IMG/VR virus record: IMGVR_UViG_3300031625_000488
Span: 1 to 25,517 of that record
Length of the DNA stretch: 25,517 nucleotides
Strand: one strand, 5' to 3'
From: a virus
A program made the position numbers and the translations under genes. Within the stretch, counting starts at the first letter, position 1. The number at the start of each line of letters is the position of its first letter. The notes under the pieces are model-generated. The model was not told where the DNA came from. It was given only the letters and a program-made list of their open reading frames with translations, and did not search any database. This document shows, in pieces, positions 1 through 7,326 of this stretch.

Positions 1-589
1 ATTCCATTGGAGTCATAGACAAATACGGGTCCAACGGATGTGGACGACGGATCCAAATAACATTCTTCGGATTGAGATTTTGTTTCTTACCGTTCGGCAG
101 TTCAACCTCAAACGCCGACACGAACTTCTTTTCGTGGGGAATGGGAGCCGTGTTCTGCGGGGGAAGCAAATGCAATGCCACCGGGTCACCGCCGCGGCCA
201 CGAACGATCTCAATAAACACTCCACGGGTACTCATCAACAACTGGGCAGAAAGCCGATACCGAAAAAGGAAAGAATTCTCGCCGTCGTTGGATTGCTGGT
301 TCAGAATTTTCGCAACGTTCGCGTTTTCTTCATCTCGGTCCACCTTCTCCCCAAATGGAGAGTTGTCCTGAAGAAACATGATCGGCAGTCGTGCCTGATT
401 ACTAGCGATAGCATCAATGGCACGATAGACCCAAGTGACTTTAGCGACTCCTTCGCGATAGGCTCGCTCAATATCCCAACCGTCGGTGTATGGTTTACCC
501 ACAAGACCGGCGTTATAGGAAACAGGCGCTCCAATTGAAATAGCCTTTTTCTCGTCAGGTTGAATTGCCTTGTTGTGATTCCATGCCAT
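1..589 (-). CDS. Phage portal protein, N-terminal part (cut by window edge)
   Basis: Portal proteins form the dodecameric ring at one capsid vertex through which DNA is packaged by terminase and later ejected. Reading leftward from the ATG at 589, the frame stays open to base 1 and gives about 196 residues. The start is MAWNHNKAIQ; the part nearest the window edge reads VIWIRRPHPLDPYLSMTPME, which matches the 'R-x-P-x-P-x-D-x-Y-x-G-x-SP' stretch of HK97-type portals (Phage_portal family). An in-frame TGA at 596-598 fixes the ATG as the first possible start, and the preceding small gene ends two bases upstream, so the two are probably co-transcribed. The C-terminal half lies outside the window. 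It runs opposite to terL, which is less usual than the terL-portal collinear order. Family assignment is by motif recognition only. Confidence 0.85.
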   Translation of the reverse strand, partial: MAWNHNKAIQPDEKKAISIGAPVSYNAGLVGKPYTDGWDIERAYREGVAKVTWVYRAIDAIASNQARLPIMFLQDNSPFGEKVDRDEENANVAKILNQQSNDGENSFLFRYRLSAQLLMSTRGVFIEIVRGRGGDPVALHLLPPQNTAPIPHEKKFVSAFEVELPNGKKQNLNPKNVIWIRRPHPLDPYLSMTPME

Positions 590-591
590 GT

Positions 592-759
592 TTATTCAGC
601 ACCTAACAGATAGCCGTATATGCCCAGCCCAAGTCCCCATGCTGTGATCCCCCAGCCGATGTGAAACTGACCCAGTCCTAGACCTAATAGTATTACAGAA
701 GACACCATGCACGCATGAGCAATATTAGAACGTCCCACAGAAGCGATAATCTTTCTCAC
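592..759 (-). CDS. Small hydrophobic membrane protein (55 aa), unknown
   Basis: A 55-residue frame starts at GTG 759 with an AGGA ribosome-binding site about 8 bases upstream and ends at TAA 592-594, two bases before the portal start. The protein has a basic N-terminus (MRKIIASVGR) followed by two hydrophobic stretches (about residues 15-33 and 36-52) rich in Gly, Leu, Ile and Trp, so it probably spans the membrane once or twice. The spacing suggests translational coupling to the portal gene. I recognise no family. It could be a holin-like or virion-associated membrane peptide, but nothing here shows that. The ribosome-binding site and tight packing are the main reasons to accept it as real. 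Confidence 0.6.
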   Translation of the reverse strand: MRKIIASVGRSNIAHACMVSSVILLGLGLGQFHIGWGITAWGLGLGIYGYLLGAE

Positions 760-810
760 ATTCGTATCCTGTCACGTTCCGACGAAGGTTTCAAGGTAGC
801 ATAACCCATT

Positions 811-2115
811 ATGAAAGACTGGTCGGACATCTATGAGTTCCTTCAGCCGAAGGATCCGCTTTTTTGTCCAGAAACTCCATCGCTAACCCAAAAGACCTTT
901 TTACGCTCTCACCATCTTGAAGGTCTGTTCGGTGGAGCCGCTGGAGGTGGTAAGTCGTCGGCCCTACTGATGGCCGCTCTCCAATATGTCGATATCCCCG
1001 CATACTCTGCCATCCTGTTCCGACGTACATATGCCGATCTAGCCCTCCCCGGCGCTCTAATGGATAGATTTCTTTCTTGGGTTAAAGAATACGACGAGAT
1101 TAGGTGGAATGGGTCCACCTATGTTGCGACATTTCCATCTGGTGCAAGAATCACCTTCGGTTACCTAAATAACCAAAACGACTATTTACGGTACAAGTCC
1201 AGCGAATTTCAATTCATTGGAATGGACGAAGTAACTGAAATTCGTGAATTTGACTATCGTTATCTTTTCTCTCGGTTGCGTAAACCAAACTCTGGTGAAC
1301 TCTCCAAAGTACCACTCAGAATGCGTGCGGCATCCAACCCCGCCCCAAACTGGGTGAGACAACGTTTCATCGAAGAGGGAGACAACAGTCCTGACCGAAT
1401 CTTTGTTCCCAGTTTCCTAGACGACAACCCCGGCATCGACCCCATCTCATACCGGCGTGCCCTTCAAGAAATCGACCCCATCGAACGCGCACGACTAGAA
1501 AAAGGCGACTGGTGGGCGGTGTCCTCAGGAAGCCTGTTCGACCGTGAGAACTTCGTCATCATGGAACCAACCGATCTTCCTGATTTCGTGGACGCTCAGT
1601 GGTGTCGGTTCTGGGATCTTGCCGCCACCGAACCATCTCATGTGAACCCGGATCCCGACTGGACCGTCGGCGTCCTTGGAGCATTCGACCAAGGGGTGTT
1701 CTACCTCATCGATGTTCAAAGGGTCAGAGTCAACGGAGCAGACGTAGAAAAACTGGTCGCCCGAACAGCCGAACTGGATGGCCCCCACGTCGCCGTCCGG
1801 ATGGAACAGGAGCCGGGGAGCAGCGGTAAAAGCCTGATCGACCTGTACGCCCGTTACATCCTTCCCGGTATCGACTTCATCGGCATTCGCTCCACGGGCG
1901 ACAAAGTTACCCGTGCCAAACCTCTGTCTGCTGCCGTTGCCAACGGAAACGTCAGACTCGTCAGGGGACCGTACATTTCAGACCTCCTTGATGAAATGGC
2001 AACTTTCCCAGAGTCAGCGTGGCACGACGATCAAGTAGATGCCGCCTCTTCTTGCTTCAACGAGGTGGCCGGTTTAGGCCACCGAATGCGTGGCCGGGTG
2101 TCGATCATCATCTAG
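811..2115 (+). CDS. terL: Terminase large subunit (ATPase-nuclease)
   Basis: TerL is the packaging motor: an N-terminal ATPase pumps DNA through the portal and a C-terminal RNase H-fold nuclease cuts the concatemer. In this 434-residue protein the Walker A motif is GGAAGGGKS (residues 41-49), Walker B is FQFIGMDE (133-140) and the coupling motif is AASNPAP (173-179). The nuclease domain starts near FWDLA (267-271, acidic D269), with a further acidic segment at MEQEPGSSG (331-339) and a C-terminal HDDQVDA (405-411). Length and motif order are normal for TerL, so it looks intact. The start ATG at 811 has a weak AAGG element upstream. No small terminase gene is visible next to it, and the portal gene is divergent rather than downstream. 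Confidence 0.95.
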   Translation: MKDWSDIYEFLQPKDPLFCPETPSLTQKTFLRSHHLEGLFGGAAGGGKSSALLMAALQYVDIPAYSAILFRRTYADLALPGALMDRFLSWVKEYDEIRWNGSTYVATFPSGARITFGYLNNQNDYLRYKSSEFQFIGMDEVTEIREFDYRYLFSRLRKPNSGELSKVPLRMRAASNPAPNWVRQRFIEEGDNSPDRIFVPSFLDDNPGIDPISYRRALQEIDPIERARLEKGDWWAVSSGSLFDRENFVIMEPTDLPDFVDAQWCRFWDLAATEPSHVNPDPDWTVGVLGAFDQGVFYLIDVQRVRVNGADVEKLVARTAELDGPHVAVRMEQEPGSSGKSLIDLYARYILPGIDFIGIRSTGDKVTRAKPLSAAVANGNVRLVRGPYISDLLDEMATFPESAWHDDQVDAASSCFNEVAGLGHRMRGRVSIII

Positions 2116-2118
2116 GGC

Positions 2119-2147
2119 TTGACAAGTTCCGACGGTGGGGTTATGTT
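2119..2147 (+). promoter_or_regulatory. Sigma-A-like promoter upstream of a gene-free, hairpin-rich region
   Basis: TTGACA (2119-2124), a 17-base spacer and TATGTT (2142-2147). The -35 box is a perfect consensus and the -10 matches at 4 of 6 positions. Transcription would start near 2154, just after terL, and read into a gene-free stretch that can form many hairpins. Confidence 0.6.
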
Positions 2148-2149
2148 GC

Positions 2150-2440
2150 CATCTTCCGGTTCTCCGGCGTCGCCTGACCAGCGTCGTTCGCCCGTTAGAG
2201 GGGCTGGAATCTTAACGTCCTGTGGTGGGACGCCCCTGACCTACACTTCATGGTGGAACTCGGCAGCAGTCAGCACCAGCACCAGAACGAAATCGGATGA
2301 AGTGTGGATGCCCGCTGACCGACCGCTTCTGTTCAAAGCGCAAGGTGCCATTTGCGACAGTCCGACTGTGACCGGAGTAAATCTTGGTTCTCCCTTTGGA
2401 GGGCCAAGAACTCTCGCCCTCTTGCTCCCAGAGTAACGAT
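2150..2440 (+). ncRNA. Candidate structured noncoding RNA (about 290 nt)
   Basis: Downstream of the promoter at 2119-2147 the + strand can form a series of stems. They are GGCG 2166-2169 with CGCC 2189-2192; GTTAG plus GGG 2194-2202 with CCC plus CTGAC 2233-2240 around an inner CGTCC 2216-2220 / GGACG 2228-2232; an 11-bp stem CTACACTTCAT 2241-2251 with ATGAAGTGTGG 2297-2307 (one G-U); CGCAA 2339-2343 with TTGCG 2352-2356; ACAGT 2357-2361 with ACTGT 2365-2369; and an 11-bp stem 2383-2393 with 2398-2408 around a CTTT loop. A 105-codon frame overlaps this stretch, but it lacks a ribosome-binding site and any recognisable family. I could not match it to a known RNA family; 5S, tmRNA and RNase P hallmarks were not found. 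Ends are approximate. Confidence 0.45.
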
Positions 2441-2524
2441 TTTGTTAGTTAGTAAGTATTCCTACTTTAAAAGTAACATTAGTAAAAAGGCAAAAAATCG
2501 AACACCTGTTCGCCTGCCCGCCGG

Positions 2525-2553
2525 TTGCGCTTCTCTCACCCCTGTGCTATCTT
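2525..2553 (+). promoter_or_regulatory. Promoter for the recombination operon
   Basis: TTGCGC (2525-2530), a 17-base spacer and TATCTT (2548-2553), placed 30 bases before the GTG start at 2583. The TTGCG -35 variant recurs at several other promoters in the window, which supports it. Confidence 0.6.
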
Positions 2554-2582
2554 GTTTTCAACTGCTACTAGGAGAGGAACCT

Positions 2583-3077
2583 GTGGGCATCCAAGAGGAA
2601 CTTTCAGAAACCCTAAATAAATTAGACGAGTCCGTTCACCTTGAGCGAACGACGGATGATCCAGAACGGACTTACCGTTTGGTGCATTTGGGTTTCATAC
2701 TGTCTGAGGCGAAAAAAATTATCGCCTCTTTGCAGGAGGAAGCCAAGTCGATTTTGTTGGATTCCGATTGGGATCGAACCCCGATTCAGGCCCAACAGTT
2801 CAATATGGAAACCAAGACTGGTGCGCCACGCAAAAAGTGGGACCATGACAAATTGGCGGAATTGGTTGCTCAAAGAATTGCCGACACCGCTATCGACATG
2901 GACACCGGAGAGATAACTAAAAGTCCCCGACAGATGATCAAAGAGTTACTGGATTACGCAGCACCCTCATATTGGAGGGTGCAGGCTTTGCGTGATTTAG
3001 GAATTGATGCCGACGAGTATTGCGATGTCGGAGAACCCAATACCAACCTTATCTATAGGAGCAATGACCGTGGCTGA
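2583..3077 (+). CDS. Conserved-looking phage protein upstream of the Rad52-like gene, unknown
   Basis: 164 residues from the GTG at 2583, chosen because AGGAGAGG lies 6-13 bases upstream and the promoter at 2525-2553 sits just before it; an upstream extension of the frame would run through that promoter. The N-terminal half (about 1-70) is helical and charged. The centre, around residues 78-88 (METKTGAPRKK), and the C-terminal part, with PRQMIKELLDYAAPSYWRVQALRDLG, suggest a small DNA-associated phage protein, but I cannot name a family. It overlaps the next gene by 8 bases, so the two are translationally coupled, and its partner may be the annealing protein. It is the first gene of the rightward DNA-processing operon. 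Function is unknown. Confidence 0.75.
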   Translation: MGIQEELSETLNKLDESVHLERTTDDPERTYRLVHLGFILSEAKKIIASLQEEAKSILLDSDWDRTPIQAQQFNMETKTGAPRKKWDHDKLAELVAQRIADTAIDMDTGEITKSPRQMIKELLDYAAPSYWRVQALRDLGIDADEYCDVGEPNTNLIYRSNDRG

Positions 3078-3717
3078 AAAATCGCAGGCCGATCAACTAG
3101 CAGAACCGTTTGACGAGACACTCATTTATCAGCGCTCTCTTGGGGGGCGTCAGTTTGATTATGTTGCCGTGGCGGAATACATCGCCCGGTTGAACAAGGT
3201 GCTTGGTACGGGTGGATGGAACTATGAAGTTCTCAAGTGTCATGTTCAGCCCGAATACAAAGAGCATGTGATTTCTCATGTCCGGGTTGTCGCAAATGTT
3301 GACGGGGTGACTGCCATCAAGGAAGCGTATGGTGGAACCAAGATCAAGACGCTTAAGGGTGGCGGGGTTATGGATCTTGGAAATGATTTCAAGATCGCAA
3401 CCAGCGATGCCTTTAAAAAGGCATGTCAAGGTCTTGGCATTGCCTTGCATCTGGCACGAAGTGAAGAAGCCTTGACGTTGGAAATCGAAGAGTCCTATCC
3501 TGTTGATGCGGAGAAGTGGAAAGTCTTTGTAGGTAATTTTAAGTCGCTTACCGAAGACCAGAAGAACGAGTTCCGTGCATGGTTCAAGGAGCAGGGCTTT
3601 ACGGGAGAGAAGCCGGGTCGCAATATGAATCCAGACCAGTTTGAGAAGTGTCAGGTTGAAGTCATTCGGCTATCGTTTAGTGCAGAACAAGTAACGGAAG
3701 AAGTAGAGACCTACTAA
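3070..3717 (+). CDS. Rad52/Rad22-like single-strand annealing protein
   Basis: Phage single-strand annealing proteins coat single-stranded ends and pair them with complementary strands, usually with a partner exonuclease. This 215-residue protein carries a Rad52/22-type core: FDYVAVAEYIARLNKVLG (about residues 24-41), GGWNYEV, and the basic glycine-rich block with GGTKIKTLKGGGVMDLGNDF followed by KIATSDAFKKACQGLGIALHL. The C-terminal third is an acidic helical extension. GTG 3070 is preferred over the nearby ATG 3064, because AGGAG (3057-3061) lies 8 bases from the GTG but only 2 from the ATG. It overlaps the upstream gene by 8 bases. A RecB/Cas4-type nuclease is encoded three genes downstream, and ssb is in the next cluster. 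Family assignment is by motif, without a search. Confidence 0.85.
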   Translation: MAEKSQADQLAEPFDETLIYQRSLGGRQFDYVAVAEYIARLNKVLGTGGWNYEVLKCHVQPEYKEHVISHVRVVANVDGVTAIKEAYGGTKIKTLKGGGVMDLGNDFKIATSDAFKKACQGLGIALHLARSEEALTLEIEESYPVDAEKWKVFVGNFKSLTEDQKNEFRAWFKEQGFTGEKPGRNMNPDQFEKCQVEVIRLSFSAEQVTEEVETY

Positions 3718-3863
3718 TGGGTATTGATTCCACGCCAGACACTTACACGCACGGCTACATTATGGCCGAACGTCAAAAGGAATACGATAAGTATCTCCTA
3801 GAGAAGAAAGAAGCCCTTGAGGCGGAGAATGAGAAACACAGAAAGATGCTAGAAAGAAAATGA
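3717..3863 (+). CDS. Small charged helical protein (48 aa), unknown
   Basis: ATG 3717 overlaps the stop codon of the Rad52-like gene (TAATG) and the stop TGA 3861-3863 overlaps the next start (ATGA). That stop-start coupling on both sides is the main reason to accept this short frame. The peptide begins MGIDSTPDTYTHGYIMAERQ. The second half is Lys/Glu-rich with heptad-like spacing (LLEKKEALEAENEKHRKML), so a single coiled-coil helix is likely. I recognise no family; it may be an accessory to the annealing protein or nuclease. Confidence 0.6.
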   Translation: MGIDSTPDTYTHGYIMAERQKEYDKYLLEKKEALEAENEKHRKMLERK

Positions 3864-4300
3864 AAGAAATACTGGATTTAGAGGCCATGGTTCGACGGTT
3901 CAAAGAACGAGCCGATGGAGTGCGACGGCGCAACATGCCTCCGGTTGCTGGCGCTGAACGTAAAGCGTTCATTAGACAAGCCGAAGAAGACTTTCTAGAT
4001 TATGCCCTCATCGCTGATGCTGAGATCAGCCTTGATGGTGGAGTTCTAATGGTTGATTTACGACCTGTCATCTGTGATGCTGTTATCAGCGGTCGAAGTT
4101 TGGAAGTGGAAACAAAAACAGCGATAAAAAATATTGCCGATGCTCTGCCCACTGATGGAGCAAAGATCACTCCTAAGATGCTGGATTCTAAATCTGACCT
4201 TGAAGACTTGATGAAGGGTTCAGAAATGTTCAAGGTGGTCGAAACCGTCGATCCGATTAAGCCTGTAGGTTTTAGTTTCTCGCACGGTTACCTACCATGA
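3860..4300 (+). CDS. Hypothetical protein between annealing protein and nuclease
   Basis: 146 residues. The start ATG overlaps the previous stop (ATGA) and the end overlaps the nuclease start by 4 bases, so it sits in the middle of a coupled recombination operon. The N-terminus (about 1-55) is basic and helical (VRRFKERADGVRRRNMPP), followed by a likely beta segment around ISLDGGVLMVDLRPVI (about 56-71). The C-terminal half is mixed and ends in FSFSHGYLP. No family is recognised and no catalytic motif is visible. Position suggests a role in recombination or end processing, which is inference only. Confidence 0.7.
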   Translation: MKEILDLEAMVRRFKERADGVRRRNMPPVAGAERKAFIRQAEEDFLDYALIADAEISLDGGVLMVDLRPVICDAVISGRSLEVETKTAIKNIADALPTDGAKITPKMLDSKSDLEDLMKGSEMFKVVETVDPIKPVGFSFSHGYLP

Positions 4301-5055
4301 CCGCTCTACCTTTACCTACGCACCTATCGGCATCCAGTATTACGACCTACGAGCAGTGCCCTCTCCGATACAGGTTTTCTCGTATAGATCGAATACCGGA
4401 ACCGACCTCAGAGGCAATGATTTTAGGAACATTCGTTCACGAAATTCTAGAAGGGTTTTATGCGTTGGATTCGGAAGAGCGAACGCTTGCAGAAGCAAGA
4501 CGAATTGCTCGGGAACTGTGGGAAAATAAGTTCATAGAAGAAACCAGCACGGTTCGGATCAAGAATATAAACGACTTTCGTTGGCAGGCATGGTGGTGTG
4601 TCGAAAACGTTTTCGGCATGGAGAACCCACCAGATGTTAAGATCCGCGGGATAGAGGACAAGTTCTCTGCTTCCATCAACGACGTTCCTCTTTTGGGGTT
4701 CATTGATCGTTGGACTGAAGAAGAAGATGGATCGCTAACTGTTACAGATTACAAAAGTGGAAAAGTTTCCAAACCTCAATATGAGGGCGACAAGATTTTT
4801 CAAATCGTTCTTTATGTAGAAATGCTTGAACGTTTGAATGATTTAGAAGTTAGTAACGCTGAAATAATGTATGTAAAATTCAAAGAGTTTAAAAGATACG
4901 CCCCCACACCCAAACGGCGAAAGACGGTTTTAAAACTAATTGATCAAACTTGGGAGGGAGTGACCGCCGGATGTGAGAGCGGTCACTTTGCTACGAAAAC
5001 AGGGCCACTATGCAATTGGTGCGCCTATAAGAAGATTTGTCCAGCATGGAACTAA
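4297..5055 (+). CDS. RecB/Cas4-family PD-(D/E)XK nuclease with Fe-S cluster cysteines
   Basis: 252 residues with the full set of RecB-like/Cas4-like (PDDEXK_1) motifs: C21 in EQCPLRYRF, H48 in GTFVHEILE (motif I), D137 in GFIDRWT, D151 and K153 in TDYKSGK (motif III), Q169 in the following helix, and a C-terminal cysteine triad C239, C242, C248. With C21 these four cysteines match the 4Fe-4S cluster seen in Cas4, AddB and many phage exonucleases. Such enzymes resect DNA ends to give single strands. The Rad52-like annealing protein three genes upstream is a natural partner, giving a pair functionally like lambda Exo-Beta. The start overlaps the previous gene by 4 bases. All key residues are present, so it is probably active. 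Confidence 0.88.
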   Translation: MTALPLPTHLSASSITTYEQCPLRYRFSRIDRIPEPTSEAMILGTFVHEILEGFYALDSEERTLAEARRIARELWENKFIEETSTVRIKNINDFRWQAWWCVENVFGMENPPDVKIRGIEDKFSASINDVPLLGFIDRWTEEEDGSLTVTDYKSGKVSKPQYEGDKIFQIVLYVEMLERLNDLEVSNAEIMYVKFKEFKRYAPTPKRRKTVLKLIDQTWEGVTAGCESGHFATKTGPLCNWCAYKKICPAWN

Positions 5056-5067
5056 GGAATAAAACTA

Positions 5068-5562
5068 ATGGATCAACAAGAATTCGACCGCATCGTTTCC
5101 GAAGATGTCAAGAATATACTTTCTTCTGAAAAGCAGGATTACCTTCGCATTGCTTCCAATTTGGAGAGATGGAAGAAATCACTTCTTAAACTGTTGGACA
5201 ATCTTGACGAACAAGTTGCTGAACTTGCCCATAGTGAGGCAGTGGTTACGGAAGCCCTTCCGACAGATTTGATCACTACATATAAAATCGACGCAGATGA
5301 GAAGAAAACCAAGATTGGCCGGTTTCGTTTTTACGTCACCCAAAGACTTTCAGAGGTAGAAAGAATGCTCGCCTTGGGTGAGGACGGGCAAGAAGAAGAC
5401 CTTCGTCTTGCGAGTTTCTATCGAAACGCCATTCTAGAACATCGCGCCATTATGGAAGAACACGACATTGAATCATCTCCAGTAGATCACGCATTGTGGA
5501 ATTCGATTGATGGTGTGTGGAGTTTCGTAGACCTAGATCAGAAGTTGAGCAAGTGGAACTAA
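5068..5562 (+). CDS. Coiled-coil hypothetical protein
   Basis: 164 residues, starting at ATG 5068 with AAGGAA about 9 bases upstream and 12 bases after the nuclease stop. The sequence is acidic and strongly helical, with long Leu/Lys/Glu-rich stretches: about 12-60 (SNLERWKKSLLKLLDNLDEQ) and 78-130. There are no cysteines, no transmembrane segments and no recognisable enzyme motif. It ends with an aromatic-containing tail (WSFVDLDQKLSKWN). The end overlaps the likely start of the glycosyltransferase gene by 10 bases. Function unknown; a structural or adaptor role is as far as composition allows. Confidence 0.7.
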   Translation: MDQQEFDRIVSEDVKNILSSEKQDYLRIASNLERWKKSLLKLLDNLDEQVAELAHSEAVVTEALPTDLITTYKIDADEKKTKIGRFRFYVTQRLSEVERMLALGEDGQEEDLRLASFYRNAILEHRAIMEEHDIESSPVDHALWNSIDGVWSFVDLDQKLSKWN

Positions 5563-6632
5563 AGGTTGGCTTTGCTTCTGGCGATTGGTCTGAATCGGTC
5601 AACGAACCGGACGGCTCTCCTTGCATGGGAGGATCAGGCTGGATCCGCTTCGGCCAATATACGAGATACCTAACGGTGCCCCACGTTATAGGTGTGCTTG
5701 TGTTCAACAATGATTTGGGAATCTTTGGCGTAACAGATTGGGAAAATAATCACCATTTCGATTGCAACGTTATTTACATGCAACGTTGGATGGTAAAAGG
5801 TATTCCAGAAAATATTAAGATAGCGCAGCAAAACGGTCAAATCATTGTAAATGATTTAGACGATTGGTATTGGGGTCTTCATGATCGCCATCAAGCCAAA
5901 ACAAAAATTGATCCCAAAAATAATAAAGAACAAAATACAGATATTTATAGAAATGTTCTTGCAGCATCCGATTTGGTAATTGTTTCTACACCATTTCTAT
6001 ATGAACGGGCAAAAGATAGACTAAGAGTGTTGAACGTAGAAATGTTGGAAAACCATGTTGATTTTAGTGCCTTCAAGCCACGACAACACAAAAATAACGG
6101 AACAACCGTTATCGGATGGCATGGCTCTACCGGACACAGGAGCGGAGACTTAGAAGAAGTCAAACAAGTTTTTCCGCACTTGCCTAAAGACCGATTTTCT
6201 TTCCACCATACGGGATACTACGGAGGACATCCTAAATTCTGGGAAGAGACTGGAGTTCCGCAAGATCGGGTTAGTTTGTATCCCATGGTGTCACCGACCG
6301 TGATCGGCAAGATGCTTCCATTCGACATAGGTATTGCCCCGCTCAATGACATACCTTTCAATCATGCTAAATCGTGGATTAAACCACTTGAATACGCTGC
6401 GGCTGGCATTCCTTCTATTATGTCCAAGTCTCCTGAATATGTTCGGTTCAAAGAAAAATATGGAGTTGGCAGAATAGCCAAGAGATACAGAGATTGGGTC
6501 AGACACTTTGAAGACCTTTCAGATCCTGAAACAAGGAATGAAGAAGCCGAACGGAATCTCAAAGCATTAGAAGCCCTAGACGCCAAGCACGGCGCACTAA
6601 GGTTGCAGAAAATACTAGAAAGCGTGCGATGA
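5553..6632 (+). CDS. GT-B fold glycosyltransferase (GT4-like)
   Basis: Glycosyltransferases of this fold move a sugar from a nucleotide-sugar donor to an acceptor. From GTG 5553 the protein has 359 residues. Landmarks in that numbering are an N-terminal KVGFASGDWSES plus GGSGWIRF segment, NDLDDWYWG (99-108), VSTPFL (about 144-149), ENHVDFSAF (about 166-174), and the donor-binding EX7E-like region SWIKPLEYAAAGIPSI (274-289) typical of GT4/GT1 enzymes. The GTG at 5553 gives a 10-base overlap with the upstream gene; a longer in-frame start near 5517 cannot be excluded. No signal peptide or membrane segment is seen, so it acts in the cytoplasm. Lying between nuclease, HNH and ParB-like genes, it could modify phage DNA or a virion protein. 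The acceptor is unknown. Confidence 0.82.
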   Translation: MELKVGFASGDWSESVNEPDGSPCMGGSGWIRFGQYTRYLTVPHVIGVLVFNNDLGIFGVTDWENNHHFDCNVIYMQRWMVKGIPENIKIAQQNGQIIVNDLDDWYWGLHDRHQAKTKIDPKNNKEQNTDIYRNVLAASDLVIVSTPFLYERAKDRLRVLNVEMLENHVDFSAFKPRQHKNNGTTVIGWHGSTGHRSGDLEEVKQVFPHLPKDRFSFHHTGYYGGHPKFWEETGVPQDRVSLYPMVSPTVIGKMLPFDIGIAPLNDIPFNHAKSWIKPLEYAAAGIPSIMSKSPEYVRFKEKYGVGRIAKRYRDWVRHFEDLSDPETRNEEAERNLKALEALDAKHGALRLQKILESVR

Positions 6633-6994
6633 GTAATATTTACGGCAAGGGGGCGAAGGGTAAGGCAACGAAACTGCACGCCCTGATTACAAGATCAAAA
6701 GGTAGTTGTGAAAAATGTGGAGCAGGGGAACAAGCCTTTCTTCAATGCGCTCACATTATTAGCCGTAAATACTCATGGACCAGAACGGACTTAGAAAATG
6801 CGTTCTGTTTGTGCGCCTCATGCCACCGGTTCTTTACTGACAATCCGGTCGAATTCGGGATCTTCACAATTGAAAAGATAGGTGACGACAAATTTGACGA
6901 ACTCATTACAAAAAGAAACAGCATTGATAAGTTCGATTGGGATGAAGAAGCAGAACGCTTGAATGTTATAGCGAAAGAAGAAGGACTCATATGA
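6629..6994 (+). CDS. HNH endonuclease-like protein
   Basis: 121 residues. A zinc-binding frame CEKC (C27, C30) and CASCH (C62, C65, H66) brackets CAHIISRKYSW (H42) and DLENAFCLC (N57), which is the usual layout of a small HNH nuclease: first H as general base, central N, final H in the CxxCH element. The C-terminal tail is charged and helical. The start overlaps the glycosyltransferase stop (ATGA) and the end overlaps the next gene start. It may nick DNA during recombination or packaging, or be a free-standing homing-type nuclease, although its coupling within the operon argues for a resident gene. The specificity cannot be read from the sequence. Confidence 0.8.
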   Translation: MSNIYGKGAKGKATKLHALITRSKGSCEKCGAGEQAFLQCAHIISRKYSWTRTDLENAFCLCASCHRFFTDNPVEFGIFTIEKIGDDKFDELITKRNSIDKFDWDEEAERLNVIAKEEGLI

Positions 6995-7326
6995 GGTCAT
7001 CTCCCATAGCGTTAGCCGATATTGAAGACAACATCATCAGGCTGGTAGAAAGTCTAGAAGAACACACCGAAGCCTTTGAGGTTCTTGCCGTAGACCACTC
7101 CAAAAAAGACGCTCGTTTTAAATCTTCTTGGGCTAAAGAATATCTCGCAGCGAACGGCTCCATCAAGGAACGAGAGTCGTGGGCCGATTACAAACTCTCC
7201 GACGAAAATTACGAAGTTAAAGTAGCCGACGCTCTCTTGAAGGCCAAGAAGGAAAAACTGAACTCCATCCGCACGTCGTTGGATTCCCTCAGGACGCTCG
7301 CCGCAAATGTGAGAGCGCAAACATGA
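6991..7326 (+). CDS. Small helical phage protein, unknown
   Basis: 111 residues, coupled to the HNH gene upstream (ATGA overlap) and to the ParB-like gene downstream (4-base overlap). It is predicted almost all helical. The middle carries FKSSWAKEYLAANGSIKERE, followed by ADALLKAKKEKLNSIRTSLDSLRTLAANVRA at the C-terminus. This resembles short helical proteins that I recall near single-strand annealing genes in many siphoviruses, but I cannot give a family name. No catalytic or metal-binding residues stand out. It may be an adaptor in recombination; that is inference from position. Confidence 0.7.
   Translation: MRSSPIALADIEDNIIRLVESLEEHTEAFEVLAVDHSKKDARFKSSWAKEYLAANGSIKERESWADYKLSDENYEVKVADALLKAKKEKLNSIRTSLDSLRTLAANVRAQT

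Noticed and set aside
38-538. 166-codon rightward frame at the left edge
   Set aside because: It lies entirely within the portal gene read on the other strand, which has clear portal motifs.
2119-2436. 105-codon open frame on the + strand
   Set aside because: Its TTG start is the promoter -35 box, there is no ribosome-binding site, the translation is low in recognisable motifs, and the region is full of stable hairpins.
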